Source: TMP-86 sp039807285 | GTDB lineage: Bacteria; Pseudomonadota; Gammaproteobacteria; Steroidobacterales; Steroidobacteraceae | NCBI GenBank assembly: GCA_044226785.1 | Contig: JBGAGK010000002.1 | Location: 62,001 to 126,000, forward strand | Direction: 5' to 3' | DNA length: 64,000 nucleotides | Shown here: piece by piece, positions 46,344-55,246 of the stretch | Numbering within the stretch: the first letter of the stretch is position 1 | How the letters are laid out: each line of letters starts with the position of its first letter | The notes under the pieces: generated by a model | The model's database searches: none | Told to the model about the DNA's origin: nothing | Seen by the model: only the letters and a program-made list of their open reading frames with translations | Program-made: the position numbers and the translations under genes

Positions 46344-46946
46344 GTGGCAGTTGAGGAGACCGACCTCCGACTGGTGGAAAGGGTCCAGCGGGGCGAGCGC
46401 GGCGCGTTCGATTTGCTGGTGATGCGATACCAGCACAAGGTGCTGAAACTGATCATGCGTTACGTTCACGATGCCCATGAAGCCGAGGACATTGCCCAGG
46501 AAGCGTTCGTCAAGGCCTACCGGGCGCTGGGCTCGTTCCGTGGCGACAGTGCTTTTTATACGTGGCTGTACCGCATTGCCATCAATACGGCCAAGAATGC
46601 CCTGGTAGCCAGCAGGCGCCGTCCCATGGATTACGACCTCGATCTGCAGGATCCGGAAAAATACGACCTGCATGCGCGGCTTGCCGAATCGGAAACTCCC
46701 GAAGGACTTTTGCTGACCGACGAGATCCGCGATACGGTCAACCAGGCCATCGATCATCTTCCAGAGGATCTTCGCACCGCAATCGTGCTGCGAGAGCTCG
46801 ACGGATTGAGTTACGAGGAAATTGCACAGACCATGGACTGCCCGGTTGGCACCGTACGTTCGCGGATCTTCCGCGCACGCGAGGCCATTGACAGGAAACT
46901 TCGGCCCATTTTCGAAGGTGGCCTTGGCCGGCCTGAGGACGCATGA
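46344..46946 (+). CDS. rpoE: Envelope-stress sigma factor RpoE (AlgU)
   Basis: A 200-aa ECF sigma factor. Region 2 spans VERVQRGERGAFDLLVMRYQ to SFRGDSAFYTWLYRIAINTA, and region 4 contains LDGLSYEEIAQTMDCPVG and TVRSRIFRAREAIDRKL; both are nearly identical to E. coli RpoE. GTG 46344, with GGGG at 46334, is chosen. A longer frame from 46263 would begin upstream of the sigma-E promoter start and adds unrelated residues. ATGA overlap with rseA. Confidence 0.95.
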   Translation: MAVEETDLRLVERVQRGERGAFDLLVMRYQHKVLKLIMRYVHDAHEAEDIAQEAFVKAYRALGSFRGDSAFYTWLYRIAINTAKNALVASRRRPMDYDLDLQDPEKYDLHARLAESETPEGLLLTDEIRDTVNQAIDHLPEDLRTAIVLRELDGLSYEEIAQTMDCPVGTVRSRIFRAREAIDRKLRPIFEGGLGRPEDA

Positions 46947-47623
46947 GCGAACAGATTCGAGAACAGATTTCTGCATTTCTGGACGGTGAACTGCCGGACT
47001 CGGAGACCGAGTTGCTGCTGAAGCGGTTGTCGCGTGACGAGGAACTCCGTGCGGTATTCGGACGTTTCGCCTTCGCGGGTGATGTCCTGCGCCAGCCGGG
47101 CTGCACGCTTCGCTCGCGCAGCCTGGTTTCAGTCGTCAACCGCCGGATTGACGGTGAGCCCCAGGCGATGCCTCATGGCATGGGCGTGGCGCGGGTTCGC
47201 CGGTGGTGGCGCCCAGTGGTCGGTGCGGCGGTGGCGGCCAGTGTGGCCGTCGTTGCAGTGGTTTCGGTGGAGAGGCACTCGAGCGTGCCGCTGGCGCCGT
47301 TGACAGCTGCCCGGGTGCCGATGGCGGCTCCGCATCCATCCGGTCCGGCACCGATGCCGCTGCTGGCCTCCGTGCCTGCCTCGAGGGCAGGTGGAGCGCA
47401 TGAGGCATTGTCCTACACCGTGCCAGTGGTTTCCGGTGAGCACCTCGCGGTCCTGCCGCCGACGCGACTGACCGGCTACGTGCTGGCACACAGCAAGTAT
47501 TCCTCCTTGCTCGGCCAGCGCAACGTCCTGTCCGGGCTGATGGCCGATCAACCGGAGCAGAACGCGCTTCCGGAGCCGGGTGACAATGGCCGACCGCCTG
47601 CCACAGGCGCCGACAACCCATGA
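46943..47623 (+). CDS. rseA: Anti-sigma-E factor RseA/MucA
   Basis: 226 aa. The cytoplasmic anti-sigma domain is at 1-65 (SEQIREQISAFLDGELPDSE). One membrane helix lies at about 91-108 and a periplasmic part follows. It holds RpoE until cleaved by a DegS-type protease and then RseP (10979). The periplasmic part has a Pro/Ala-rich stretch (about 115-150) and then LTGYVLAHSKYSSLLGQRN near 175, MucA-like. Coupled to rpoE and rseB by ATGA overlaps. Confidence 0.9.
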   Translation: MSEQIREQISAFLDGELPDSETELLLKRLSRDEELRAVFGRFAFAGDVLRQPGCTLRSRSLVSVVNRRIDGEPQAMPHGMGVARVRRWWRPVVGAAVAASVAVVAVVSVERHSSVPLAPLTAARVPMAAPHPSGPAPMPLLASVPASRAGGAHEALSYTVPVVSGEHLAVLPPTRLTGYVLAHSKYSSLLGQRNVLSGLMADQPEQNALPEPGDNGRPPATGADNP

Positions 47624-48639
47624 ATTGCAGCGTGCTGCTTCGACGTGTGTCCGGTGTGGCGGTCTGCGCACTGGCGCTGGGGACGGCTGTACAGGCAGCC
47701 GGAAGTTCCGATGAGCCTGGCGCCTGGCTTGCACGCATGAACGAGGCGCTGTCGACCCGCAATTATGAAGGTACGTTCTTTCATCTGAGCCAGGGGCAGG
47801 TCGAAACCCTGCGGATCGTGCATCGGGTCCACGGAGGGCGGGTGACCGAACGGCTGTCCTCTCTGGACGGATCCGGACGTGAATTCGTGCGCACCAACGA
47901 TGAGCTGACCTGTTACCTGCCCGATCAGAAGACCGTGCTGGTCGAACCGCGTCGCGAGAAGAATCCCTTTCTTGGCTCGCTGCCCCAATTCAACGCCGAT
48001 GTCGGGGCCTTTTACCGGATCGAAGCGCTGCCGGCCGGGCGGGTCATGGGGCGGGTCACGCGGGTGATCAGTGTCAGTCCGAAGGATCAATTCCGGTTTG
48101 GTTACCGGTTGTGGCTCGACGAACAGACCGCGATGCCGCTCAAGACGCAATTGTGTGATGCGCGCGGGCAGGTGGTCGAGCAGATCATTTTCGCCAGCCT
48201 GGATATGCCCGAATCCATCCCCGAAAATGCGGTCCAGCCTTCCGTCCGTACCGAAGGCATGCGCTGGGTGAGGCAGGGGGTCGCGGCAGAGAGCCCGGTA
48301 TCGCTGGCCGCGTTTCGCGCCAGCCAGTTGCCGCCTGGCTTTCGGCTGACGGTTTCCAGGGCACAGACGCTGGGAGACAGCCATGCGCCTGCGGCCCATC
48401 TGGTCTACTCCGATGGACTCGCGACCGTATCGGTGTTCGTGGAGCCGGGGCCCGGGAAATCGCCGGGTGAACCTGGCCATGCCGCTGCCGCGCCCGCGCA
48501 GTCCCTTTCCCGGGTGGGGGCGGGATATGCGTTTTCCACCGTGGTGCAGGGGCATCAGGTCACTGCGGTGGGTGAAGTCCCTGCCCAGACCGTGGAGTTC
48601 ATTGCTCATTCGATGACGGCGAACGGTTCGCCGCGTTGA
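47620..48639 (+). CDS. rseB: Sigma-E regulatory protein RseB/MucB
   Basis: A 339-aa periplasmic protein with a signal peptide (about 1-26, cleavage near VQAA). It binds RseA and protects it from proteolysis and is thought to sense lipoproteins or LPS. The LolA-like domain holds LSTRNYEGTFFHLSQGQVET, and QFRFGYRLWLDEQTAMPLK lies near 150. The small C-terminal domain ends at about 335. A mucD (degP) gene often follows in gammaproteobacteria but is absent here. Confidence 0.92.
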   Translation: MNCSVLLRRVSGVAVCALALGTAVQAAGSSDEPGAWLARMNEALSTRNYEGTFFHLSQGQVETLRIVHRVHGGRVTERLSSLDGSGREFVRTNDELTCYLPDQKTVLVEPRREKNPFLGSLPQFNADVGAFYRIEALPAGRVMGRVTRVISVSPKDQFRFGYRLWLDEQTAMPLKTQLCDARGQVVEQIIFASLDMPESIPENAVQPSVRTEGMRWVRQGVAAESPVSLAAFRASQLPPGFRLTVSRAQTLGDSHAPAAHLVYSDGLATVSVFVEPGPGKSPGEPGHAAAAPAQSLSRVGAGYAFSTVVQGHQVTAVGEVPAQTVEFIAHSMTANGSPR

Positions 48640-48893
48640 CACGCCCGTTCCGGCCCGATCTGCTGCTGTACACGCGCTCCGAGTGCCCCCTGTGCGAGGA
48701 GATGCTGCATGCGCTCCAGGCGATGCCCGAGATCGGCGGGTGTTCGCTGGAACTCGCCGATGTGGACGCCGACCCGGAGGCGCGCAGGCGCTATGGACTG
48801 AAAGTGCCCGTGTTGCTGATGGACGGTGAGCTGGTCTGCCACGGCCGGCTCGACCCGGCCGAGCTTCGCAAAGCCCTCGCTGCCGGCCGCTGA
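48636..48893 (+). CDS. Glutaredoxin-like protein (DUF836 family)
   Basis: 85 aa with a thioredoxin fold: LLLYTRSECPLCEEM has the redox pair CPLC (Cys17, Cys20), and LKVPVLLMDGE carries the cis-Pro loop. TTG start overlapping the rseB stop (TTGA). Small genes of this family commonly lie just before lepA. The specific substrate is unknown. Confidence 0.82.
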   Translation: MTRPFRPDLLLYTRSECPLCEEMLHALQAMPEIGGCSLELADVDADPEARRRYGLKVPVLLMDGELVCHGRLDPAELRKALAAGR

Positions 48894-48897
48894 CCGG

Positions 48898-48903
48898 TAT
48901 AAT
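48898..48903 (+). promoter_or_regulatory. TATAAT before lepA
   Basis: A perfect -10 hexamer 24 bp before lepA ATG. No good -35 is visible at 16-18 bp. If used, the leader would be very short. Confidence 0.3.
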
Positions 48904-48927
48904 CCGCGGTTTTGCTTCCGCGGCCGC

Positions 48928-50730
48928 ATGAAGAACATCCGCAATTTCTCCATCATCGCCCATGTGGATCATGGCAAATCCACGCTGGCCGACCGGTTCA
49001 TCCAGTATTGCGGCGGCCTGGACGCGCGCGAGATGCAGGCGCAGGTGCTCGACTCCATGGATCTGGAGCGCGAAAGGGGAATCACCATCAAGGCGCAGAG
49101 CGTCACGCTCGAGTACAGGGCCCCGGATGGACAGTCCTATCAGCTGAACTTCATCGATACGCCGGGACACGTGGATTTCTCCTACGAGGTGTCCCGGTCT
49201 CTGGCCGCCTGTGAAGGCGCGCTGCTGGTGGTCGACGCCGCACAGGGCGTCGAGGCGCAGAGCGTGGCCAATTGCTACACGGCCATAGAACAGGGCCTGG
49301 AAGTCCTGCCGGTCATCAACAAGATCGATCTGCCTTCGGCGGATCCAGCCCGGGTGATCCACGAAATAGAGGAGATCATCGGCATTCCCGCGCAGGATGC
49401 CGCGCGGGTGAGCGCCAAGACCGGCGAGGGCATTCCCGAACTGCTGGAGCAGCTCATCCGCCGCATCCCGCCACCTGGGGGAAATCCGGATGCGTCTCTC
49501 CAGGCGCTGATCATCGACTCGTGGTTCGACAATTACGTGGGTGTGGTCTCCCTCGTGCGCGTCATGAACGGGTCGCTCCGGACGGGAGCGAAGATCCGTG
49601 TCATGTCGACGGGCCGCAGTCACGTCGTCGACCGGCTCGGCTGCTTTACCCCCAAGCCGGTGCCTCGTGATCGGCTGGACACCGGCGAGGTGGGGTTCGT
49701 CATCGCGGGCATCAAGGAAATCGACGGCGCCCCGGTCGGGGATACCATCACGCTGGAGGGCAATCCAGCCACGGTACCGCTGGCAGGATTCAAGCAGATC
49801 AAGCCGCGGGTCTTTGCCGGGGTCTTTCCGGTCAGCACCGATGACTACGAAGCCTTTCGCGAGGCTCTGCAGAAACTGAAGCTCAACGACTCCGCCCTGC
49901 ATTTCGAACCGGAGGTCTCCTCGGCCCTGGGTTTCGGCTTCCGTTGCGGATTTCTGGGGCTTCTGCATATGGACATCGTGCAGGAGCGGCTGGAGCGTGA
50001 ATACGGCCTGGACCTGATCACCAGTGCGCCCACGGTGATCTACGAGGTCCAGCTGACCGATGGAAGTGTCGTCAGCGTGGACAATCCCGCGAAGCTCCCG
50101 CCGCCGGACCGCATCGCCGAACTGCGCGAGCCGATCATCATCGCGAACATCCTGGTTCCACCGGATTACGTGGGTGCGGTCCTCACCCTGTGCAGCGAAA
50201 AGCGTGGCGTGCAGAAGAAGATGCTCTACCTGGGCAGCCAGGTATCGCTCCAGTACGAACTGCCACTGGCCGAAGTGGTGCTGGATTTCTTCGACCGGCT
50301 CAAGTCCTGCAGCCGTGGTTACGCCTCCTTCGATTATGACTTCAGTCATTTCCAGACCGCGCCCCTCGTCAGGCTCGATGTGCTGATCAACGGCGACCGT
50401 GTCGATGCGCTGTCCCTGATCGTGCATCGTGACAACGCCTATTCGCGCGGCCGGGATCTGGTCGACAAGATGCAGGAGCTGATTCCGCGGCAGATGTTCG
50501 AAGTGGCGGTTCAGGCTGCGATCGGCAGTCACATCATCGCGCGCGCCTCGGTGAAGGCGCTGCGCAAGAACGTGCTTGCCAAGTGCTATGGTGGCGACGT
50601 CACGCGCAAACGCAAACTTCTCGAAAAGCAGAAGGCCGGCAAGAAGCGCATGAAACAGGTGGGGCAGGTCGAGATCCCGCAGGAAGCCTTCCTGGCAGTG
50701 CTGCGGGTGGGAAAAAAGTCCGGCTCATAA
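48928..50730 (+). CDS. lepA: Elongation factor 4 (LepA)
   Basis: A 600-aa translational GTPase involved in ribosome back-translocation or initiation. G1 AHVDHGKSTLADR near 10, G2/effector ERGITIKAQ near 46, G3 DTPGHVDF near 76, G4 NKIDLPSAD near 130. The C-terminal LepA domain ends MKQVGQVEIPQEAFLAVLR. ATG 48928 gives the family N-terminus MKNIRNFSIIAHVD. The glutaredoxin-like gene ends 34 bp upstream and lepB follows. Confidence 0.97.
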   Translation: MKNIRNFSIIAHVDHGKSTLADRFIQYCGGLDAREMQAQVLDSMDLERERGITIKAQSVTLEYRAPDGQSYQLNFIDTPGHVDFSYEVSRSLAACEGALLVVDAAQGVEAQSVANCYTAIEQGLEVLPVINKIDLPSADPARVIHEIEEIIGIPAQDAARVSAKTGEGIPELLEQLIRRIPPPGGNPDASLQALIIDSWFDNYVGVVSLVRVMNGSLRTGAKIRVMSTGRSHVVDRLGCFTPKPVPRDRLDTGEVGFVIAGIKEIDGAPVGDTITLEGNPATVPLAGFKQIKPRVFAGVFPVSTDDYEAFREALQKLKLNDSALHFEPEVSSALGFGFRCGFLGLLHMDIVQERLEREYGLDLITSAPTVIYEVQLTDGSVVSVDNPAKLPPPDRIAELREPIIIANILVPPDYVGAVLTLCSEKRGVQKKMLYLGSQVSLQYELPLAEVVLDFFDRLKSCSRGYASFDYDFSHFQTAPLVRLDVLINGDRVDALSLIVHRDNAYSRGRDLVDKMQELIPRQMFEVAVQAAIGSHIIARASVKALRKNVLAKCYGGDVTRKRKLLEKQKAGKKRMKQVGQVEIPQEAFLAVLRVGKKSGS

Positions 50731-50763
50731 GTATACTTTTTGAACGAGTGGAGAATTCCAGCC

Positions 50764-51780
50764 TTGAATAGCCCTGACGGTCAGTTCCTGGTCCTTCTTC
50801 TTGCAGCCGTTGCCTGTCTGCTGGTCATCCTTGTCGACGGCTGGTTCCTCCGTCCGCAGCGGGATCCCGGGGCCAGTGCAGAGCAGGAACCCCTGTACGC
50901 CCGTTTCGCCGGATACGCGCTGGTGGCGCTGGCGGCAGGCATGCTGTGGAGGCTGTTCAAGTACGAAGCGGTGGACTTCAGCGCCATGCTGGTCACCATC
51001 GGTGCGATCTCCGGAGCCATCTGGGGCATCGACCGGCTGGTGTTTGCACGCCGGCGCCTGGCGCGCGCTGCAGCGGCGGGTACGCCGGCTGAACGGATCC
51101 GCGAACCCGTCGGCGTGGAATATTCGCGCTCGTTCTTTCCGGTGATCATGCTGGTCCTGGTCATCCGGTCATTCGTATTCGAGCCTTTCCGGATTCCCTC
51201 CGACTCGATGATGCCGACCCTGTTCGACGGCGACTTCATTTTTGTCAGCAAATTCTCCTACGGCCTGCGCCTGCCGGTGCTCAACACCTTGCTGGTACCG
51301 ACGGGTGAGCCCCAGCGCGGCGATGTCATCGTGTTCCGGCTGCCACCGAATCCCCGCATCAACTACATCAAGCGGCTGGTCGGCCTGCCAGGCGATGTGG
51401 TCCGTGTGGACGACAACAACCAGATCTTCATCAATGGAGCGCCCGTGGCGCAGCAGCCCGACGGCATCTACCAGGGGCCAAAACAGGACATGCCCGAGTA
51501 TATCGAGGCCCCGATGGCCCACGAGCAACTGGGAAATCACCGCCATCTGATCATGTTTGCGCACAAGCCGATCCGCACGGGCGAATGGACCGTGCCGCCC
51601 GGTCATTACTTCTTCATGGGCGACAATCGCAACAACAGCGAGGACAGCCGGTTCGATGGGCCCCTGGCGCCCGGATTCGTGCCGGCGGCGAATCTGGTGG
51701 GCAAGGCGGTGCGGATCTGGCTGAATCTCGATACCCGTGACGGACCTCAATGGCGCCGCATCGGAAATGGGATCCAATAG
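50764..51780 (+). CDS. lepB: Signal peptidase I
   Basis: 338 aa from TTG 50764, with GGAG 10 bp upstream; a TTG at 50740 is possible but lacks a ribosome site. The Ser-Lys dyad is in IPSDSMMPTL (Ser148) and INYIKRLVGLPGD (Lys203). GDNRNNSEDSR near 285 is box E. Hydrophobic segments at about 9-27, 48-64, 74-92 and 125-139 suggest up to four membrane spans against two in E. coli LepB. TATACT at 50732-50737 is a possible -10. Confidence 0.93.
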   Translation: MNSPDGQFLVLLLAAVACLLVILVDGWFLRPQRDPGASAEQEPLYARFAGYALVALAAGMLWRLFKYEAVDFSAMLVTIGAISGAIWGIDRLVFARRRLARAAAAGTPAERIREPVGVEYSRSFFPVIMLVLVIRSFVFEPFRIPSDSMMPTLFDGDFIFVSKFSYGLRLPVLNTLLVPTGEPQRGDVIVFRLPPNPRINYIKRLVGLPGDVVRVDDNNQIFINGAPVAQQPDGIYQGPKQDMPEYIEAPMAHEQLGNHRHLIMFAHKPIRTGEWTVPPGHYFFMGDNRNNSEDSRFDGPLAPGFVPAANLVGKAVRIWLNLDTRDGPQWRRIGNGIQ

Positions 51781-51808
51781 GAACAGGCATTACCTGGGAG
51801 TATTCGAC

Positions 51809-52171
51809 ATGCGACATCGACAACACGGCATGACGTTCATCGGTCTGCTGATGATCCTGGCGCTGGTGGGCATCCTCGCCTATGCAGGCATCCAGCTCGT
51901 TCCGGTCTACCTGAACTACATGAAGCTGACGCGGACCCTGGAGCAGGTGGCGGTGGAGTTCAAGGGCGATACGCCGGATCCGGGCCGGATACGCACAGCC
52001 CTGGACAGACACTGGACCATCGAGGACATCACCGGGATCACACCCAAGGAAGTCGAGATCACCAGGGAAGGCGACGGGGTGGTCATGCACGCAAACTACA
52101 GCCAGGCAGTGCCGTTCCTTGGCAATATCACGCTGACGGCGACCTTCGACAAGACCGTGCCGATCGAGTGA
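51809..52171 (+). CDS. DUF4845 membrane protein with pilin-like N-terminus
   Basis: 120 aa. The N-terminus has a short basic leader, then HGMTFIGLL followed by a hydrophobic helix (about 9-30), which resembles a type IV pilin class III signal (Gly before Met/Thr/Phe). The pilin Glu at +5 is missing. The remainder is a small soluble domain. It lies between lepB and rnc, a common place for DUF4845 genes. Function unknown. The start at 51809 has GGGAG 8 bp upstream. Confidence 0.8.
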   Translation: MRHRQHGMTFIGLLMILALVGILAYAGIQLVPVYLNYMKLTRTLEQVAVEFKGDTPDPGRIRTALDRHWTIEDITGITPKEVEITREGDGVVMHANYSQAVPFLGNITLTATFDKTVPIE

Positions 52172-52872
52172 CCACTGCCAGCGGTGCGGATGCCGCTCGT
52201 GCCTGGGTGCGGCAGAATCTGGGCTACGAGTTCCGGGATCCGGCGCTGTGCGCAGCCTCACTGACCCATCGCAGTGCCGGTGCTGCGCACAATGAGCGCC
52301 TGGAGTTCCTCGGCGACGCGGTGCTCAACTGTGCGGTGGCGAGGCTCCTGTTCGATCGCTATCCGGCCGCCGATGAAGGCACCCTGTCACGCCTGCGCGC
52401 CAGGCTCGTGAGCGGGGAGACCCTGGCAGGAATCGCCGGCGGCATTGGCCTTGGAGATCACCTGCGCCTGGGCCCCGGGGAACTCAAGTCCGGAGGCTTC
52501 CGTCGCGCTTCCATCCTCGCCGATGCGCTCGAGGCACTGATTGGCGCCATCATGGTCGAGGGAGGATTCGAACCTGCTGCGCAGGCCGTATGCCGACTGG
52601 TCGAACCGCAACTGGGTGAACTGTCTTCCGCGGGGGAGCTCAAGGATGCCAAGACCCGGCTCCAGGAGCGGCTGCAGGCCAATGCCCTGGCTCTGCCCGC
52701 GTATAATCTGATTTCCGTGGACGGAGATGCACACGCCCAGATGTTCGAGGTCCAATGCGAGGTGAGCGCACTGCAACTGGCGACCCGTGGTCAGGGGTCG
52801 AGCCGGCGCCGTGCGGAGCAGTGTGCGGCAGACAGGATGCTGGCGTTGCTGCCTGGAAAAATGCGCACATGA
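52168..52872 (+). CDS. rnc: Ribonuclease III
   Basis: A 234-aa dsRNA endonuclease for rRNA processing and mRNA decay. The signature HNERLEFLGDAVL is near residues 41-53 and the second acidic site is in ADALEALIGAIMVEGG near 115. A C-terminal dsRBD (about 155-228) ends with GSSRRRAEQCAADRML. The GTG start overlaps the DUF4845 stop. The end overlaps era. Confidence 0.96.
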   Translation: MTTASGADAARAWVRQNLGYEFRDPALCAASLTHRSAGAAHNERLEFLGDAVLNCAVARLLFDRYPAADEGTLSRLRARLVSGETLAGIAGGIGLGDHLRLGPGELKSGGFRRASILADALEALIGAIMVEGGFEPAAQAVCRLVEPQLGELSSAGELKDAKTRLQERLQANALALPAYNLISVDGDAHAQMFEVQCEVSALQLATRGQGSSRRRAEQCAADRMLALLPGKMRT

Positions 52873-53768
52873 GCCAGGTGCCGTTCCGGTCCGGGCTGGT
52901 GGCGATCGTGGGGCGCCCGAATGTCGGCAAATCCACGCTGGTCAACGCGCTGGTCGGTCGCAAGGTCAGCATCGTCGCACCCAAGCCCCAGACCACCCGT
53001 CATCGTATCCTCGGGCTGGTCAATCGCGAGCATGCCCAGCTGGTCCTGGTCGACACCCCGGGACTGCACGAATCGAGCCGACGGGTGATGAACCAGTACA
53101 TGAACAGGGTGGCGCTGTCCTCGTCCCAGGATGCCGACCTGATCCTGTTCGTGATCGAAGCGGGAAAATTCACGGAGGAAGATGGGTGGGTCTGGGAGCG
53201 GATCCGCGGGCTCAAGCAGCCGCTGTTCGTGGTCATCAACAAGATCGATCGGGTAAAACCACGCAGCGCCCTGCTGCCCTTCGTGGAGGAACTGACGCAA
53301 CGGGTCACGGCATCCGGGATCGTGCCCGTGTCGGCCCTGCGTGCCGAGAACCTGGAGCGTCTTTCAGATCTCATCGCCGGGCGCCTGCCGGTATCGCCCC
53401 CGCTGTTCCCGACCGATGCGGTCACCGATCGTGACGAACCCTTTCATGCCGCCGAGGTGATACGGGAGAAGCTGACCCTGGGTCTGCGCGAGGAACTGCC
53501 CTACGGCGTCAATGTGCAGATCGAACAGTTTGGCGAACAGGACGGGAAAATCAGGATCGATGCCGTCATCTGGGTCGAGCGGCAGGGCCAGAAGGCCATC
53601 GTCATCGGCAAGGGGGGCGAGCGGCTCAAGGAGATCGGGCGGCTGGCACGCATCGAACTGGCGGATCTGTGGCAGCGCCCGGTGCATCTGGGATTGTGGG
53701 TGAAGGTCAAGGAGAACTGGGCTGACAGCGAGAGTGCACTGCGCCAGTTTGGATATCAAATGCTATGA
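52869..53768 (+). CDS. era: GTPase Era
   Basis: A 299-aa GTPase that binds 16S rRNA during 30S maturation. G1 GRPNVGKST near 15, G3 DTPGLHE near 62, G4 NKIDRVK near 124. The C-terminal KH domain holds VIGKGGERLKEIGRLAR near 240. Start 52869 (MSQVPFRSGLVAIVG) is chosen over the longer frame inside rnc. ATGA overlaps with rnc and recO. Confidence 0.97.
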   Translation: MSQVPFRSGLVAIVGRPNVGKSTLVNALVGRKVSIVAPKPQTTRHRILGLVNREHAQLVLVDTPGLHESSRRVMNQYMNRVALSSSQDADLILFVIEAGKFTEEDGWVWERIRGLKQPLFVVINKIDRVKPRSALLPFVEELTQRVTASGIVPVSALRAENLERLSDLIAGRLPVSPPLFPTDAVTDRDEPFHAAEVIREKLTLGLREELPYGVNVQIEQFGEQDGKIRIDAVIWVERQGQKAIVIGKGGERLKEIGRLARIELADLWQRPVHLGLWVKVKENWADSESALRQFGYQML

Positions 53769-54481
53769 GGGACATGGAACGGCACCTGCTGGCCCCAGGA
53801 TATGTGCTGCACCAGCATGCCTATCGCGACACCAGCCGCATCATCGAGGTATTTACGCGTGAACATGGCCGACTGTCGCTGTTCGCGCGCGGCGCCCGCG
53901 CGCCCAGGTCGACCTTGCGTGCGGCGCTGCGCCCGTTTCAGCCACTGCTGATCTCATGGGCGGGACGATCGGAGTCCGGAAATCTCTCGGCGGTGGAGCT
54001 GGCGGGCGATTTCGTGCAGCTTCCTGCCGCAAGACTGATGAGCGGGTTTTATCTGAATGAATTGCTGCTTCGGCTCACGGGACGCATGGACCCTCACCCT
54101 GGCGTATACGATGCCTATGCCGACGCTTTGCATGCACTGGCAAAGCAGGACAGCCCCGAACCGGCTCTGCGCCGGTTCGAAAAGCGGCTTCTGGAGGATC
54201 TGGGCTACGGAACCGATTTTTCCGTCACGGACCAGGGCGAGAGGGTGGTGCCAGGGGGCTTCTACCATGCCCGACCCCAGCGTCCCGTGATTCGATGCGA
54301 CTCCGCCCTCGCCGATGCAGTGCCCGGCACGTCGCTCATTGAACTGGCCGGTGAATCGTTCGAAAATGAACGCACATTGCGGGATGCCAAGCGGATCCTG
54401 CGGGCCGCCATCGAAATGTGCCTGGACGGCCGCACCCTTGGCTCGCGTACCGTCATGAAGGCGTTGCATGCCAGGAACTGA
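53765..54481 (+). CDS. recO: DNA repair protein RecO
   Basis: A 238-aa RecFOR-pathway mediator. The N-terminal OB fold (GYVLHQHAYRDTSRIIEVFT; REHGRLSLFARGARAP) is clear, followed by an alpha-helical domain (LNELLLRLTGRMDPHPGVYD). The Cys zinc site seen in some RecO proteins is absent, as in many gammaproteobacteria. Overlaps era (ATGA) and pdxJ (14 bp). Confidence 0.92.
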   Translation: MRDMERHLLAPGYVLHQHAYRDTSRIIEVFTREHGRLSLFARGARAPRSTLRAALRPFQPLLISWAGRSESGNLSAVELAGDFVQLPAARLMSGFYLNELLLRLTGRMDPHPGVYDAYADALHALAKQDSPEPALRRFEKRLLEDLGYGTDFSVTDQGERVVPGGFYHARPQRPVIRCDSALADAVPGTSLIELAGESFENERTLRDAKRILRAAIEMCLDGRTLGSRTVMKALHARN

Positions 54482-55235
54482 AGCGGTGAAGACATCCAGG
54501 TACTCCGGGATTGCACTCGGAGTGAATATCGACCATGTGGCCACGGTGCGCCAGGCGCGGCGCGGCAGCACCCCGGATCCGCTGCTGGCCGCATTGCAGG
54601 CCGAACAGTCGGGCGCGGACAGCATCACGCTGCATCTGCGCGAAGACCGGCGACACATCCAGGATCGCGACGTACGGGTGATTCGCGAGGCGCTGAAGAC
54701 CCACATGAATCTGGAGATGGCCGTGACCGAGGAGATGATCGGCATCGCCTCGGATCTGCGTCCTGCGGACTGTTGCCTGGTGTCCGAGAAGCGCGCCGAA
54801 GTGACCACCGAAGGCGGGCTGGACGTGGCGGGGCAGCCGGCGAAGCTGGCCGATGCCTGCGCGCGGCTGAAGTCGGCGGGAATCCGTGTGTCCCTGTTCA
54901 TCGATCCGGATGTCCGGCAGGTCGAGGCCAGCATCCGTGCGGGTGCAGGCGCCATCGAACTGCATACCGGGGCCTATGCCGATTCACAGGGTGCAGAGCG
55001 TGCCCGTGAACTGGAGCGCATCCGCGAGGCCGCAAGACATGGCCACGCGCTGGGGCTGATCGTCAATGCGGGGCACGGACTGGACTATCACAACGTCGGA
55101 CCAGTGGCCGCCATCCCGCAGATCGTAGAGCTCAATATCGGTTTTTCCATCATCGCCCGCGCGCTGTTCGACGGACTGCCAGCCGCGGTGAGGCAGATGA
55201 AGCAGCTGATGCTCGCAGCCCGGCGGCTGGACTGA
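54468..55235 (+). CDS. pdxJ: Pyridoxine 5'-phosphate synthase
   Basis: A 255-aa TIM-barrel enzyme joining 1-deoxyxylulose-5-phosphate and aminoacetone-3-phosphate in PLP synthesis. LGVNIDHVATVRQARRG near 18, LREDRRHIQDRDV and LIVNAGHGLDYHNV near 200 are signatures. GTG 54486 would avoid overlapping recO and is a reasonable alternative start. The recO-pdxJ-acpS order is conserved. Confidence 0.95.
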   Translation: MPGTEAVKTSRYSGIALGVNIDHVATVRQARRGSTPDPLLAALQAEQSGADSITLHLREDRRHIQDRDVRVIREALKTHMNLEMAVTEEMIGIASDLRPADCCLVSEKRAEVTTEGGLDVAGQPAKLADACARLKSAGIRVSLFIDPDVRQVEASIRAGAGAIELHTGAYADSQGAERARELERIREAARHGHALGLIVNAGHGLDYHNVGPVAAIPQIVELNIGFSIIARALFDGLPAAVRQMKQLMLAARRLD

Positions 55236-55246
55236 CCGTTGGGCCC

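Noticed and set aside
47548..50532. 994-codon open frame on the minus strand opposite rseB and lepA
   Set aside because: It is antisense to well-defined genes. The residue composition (many His, Arg, Asp, Gln) is the mirror of GC-rich codon bias and no domain is recognisable.
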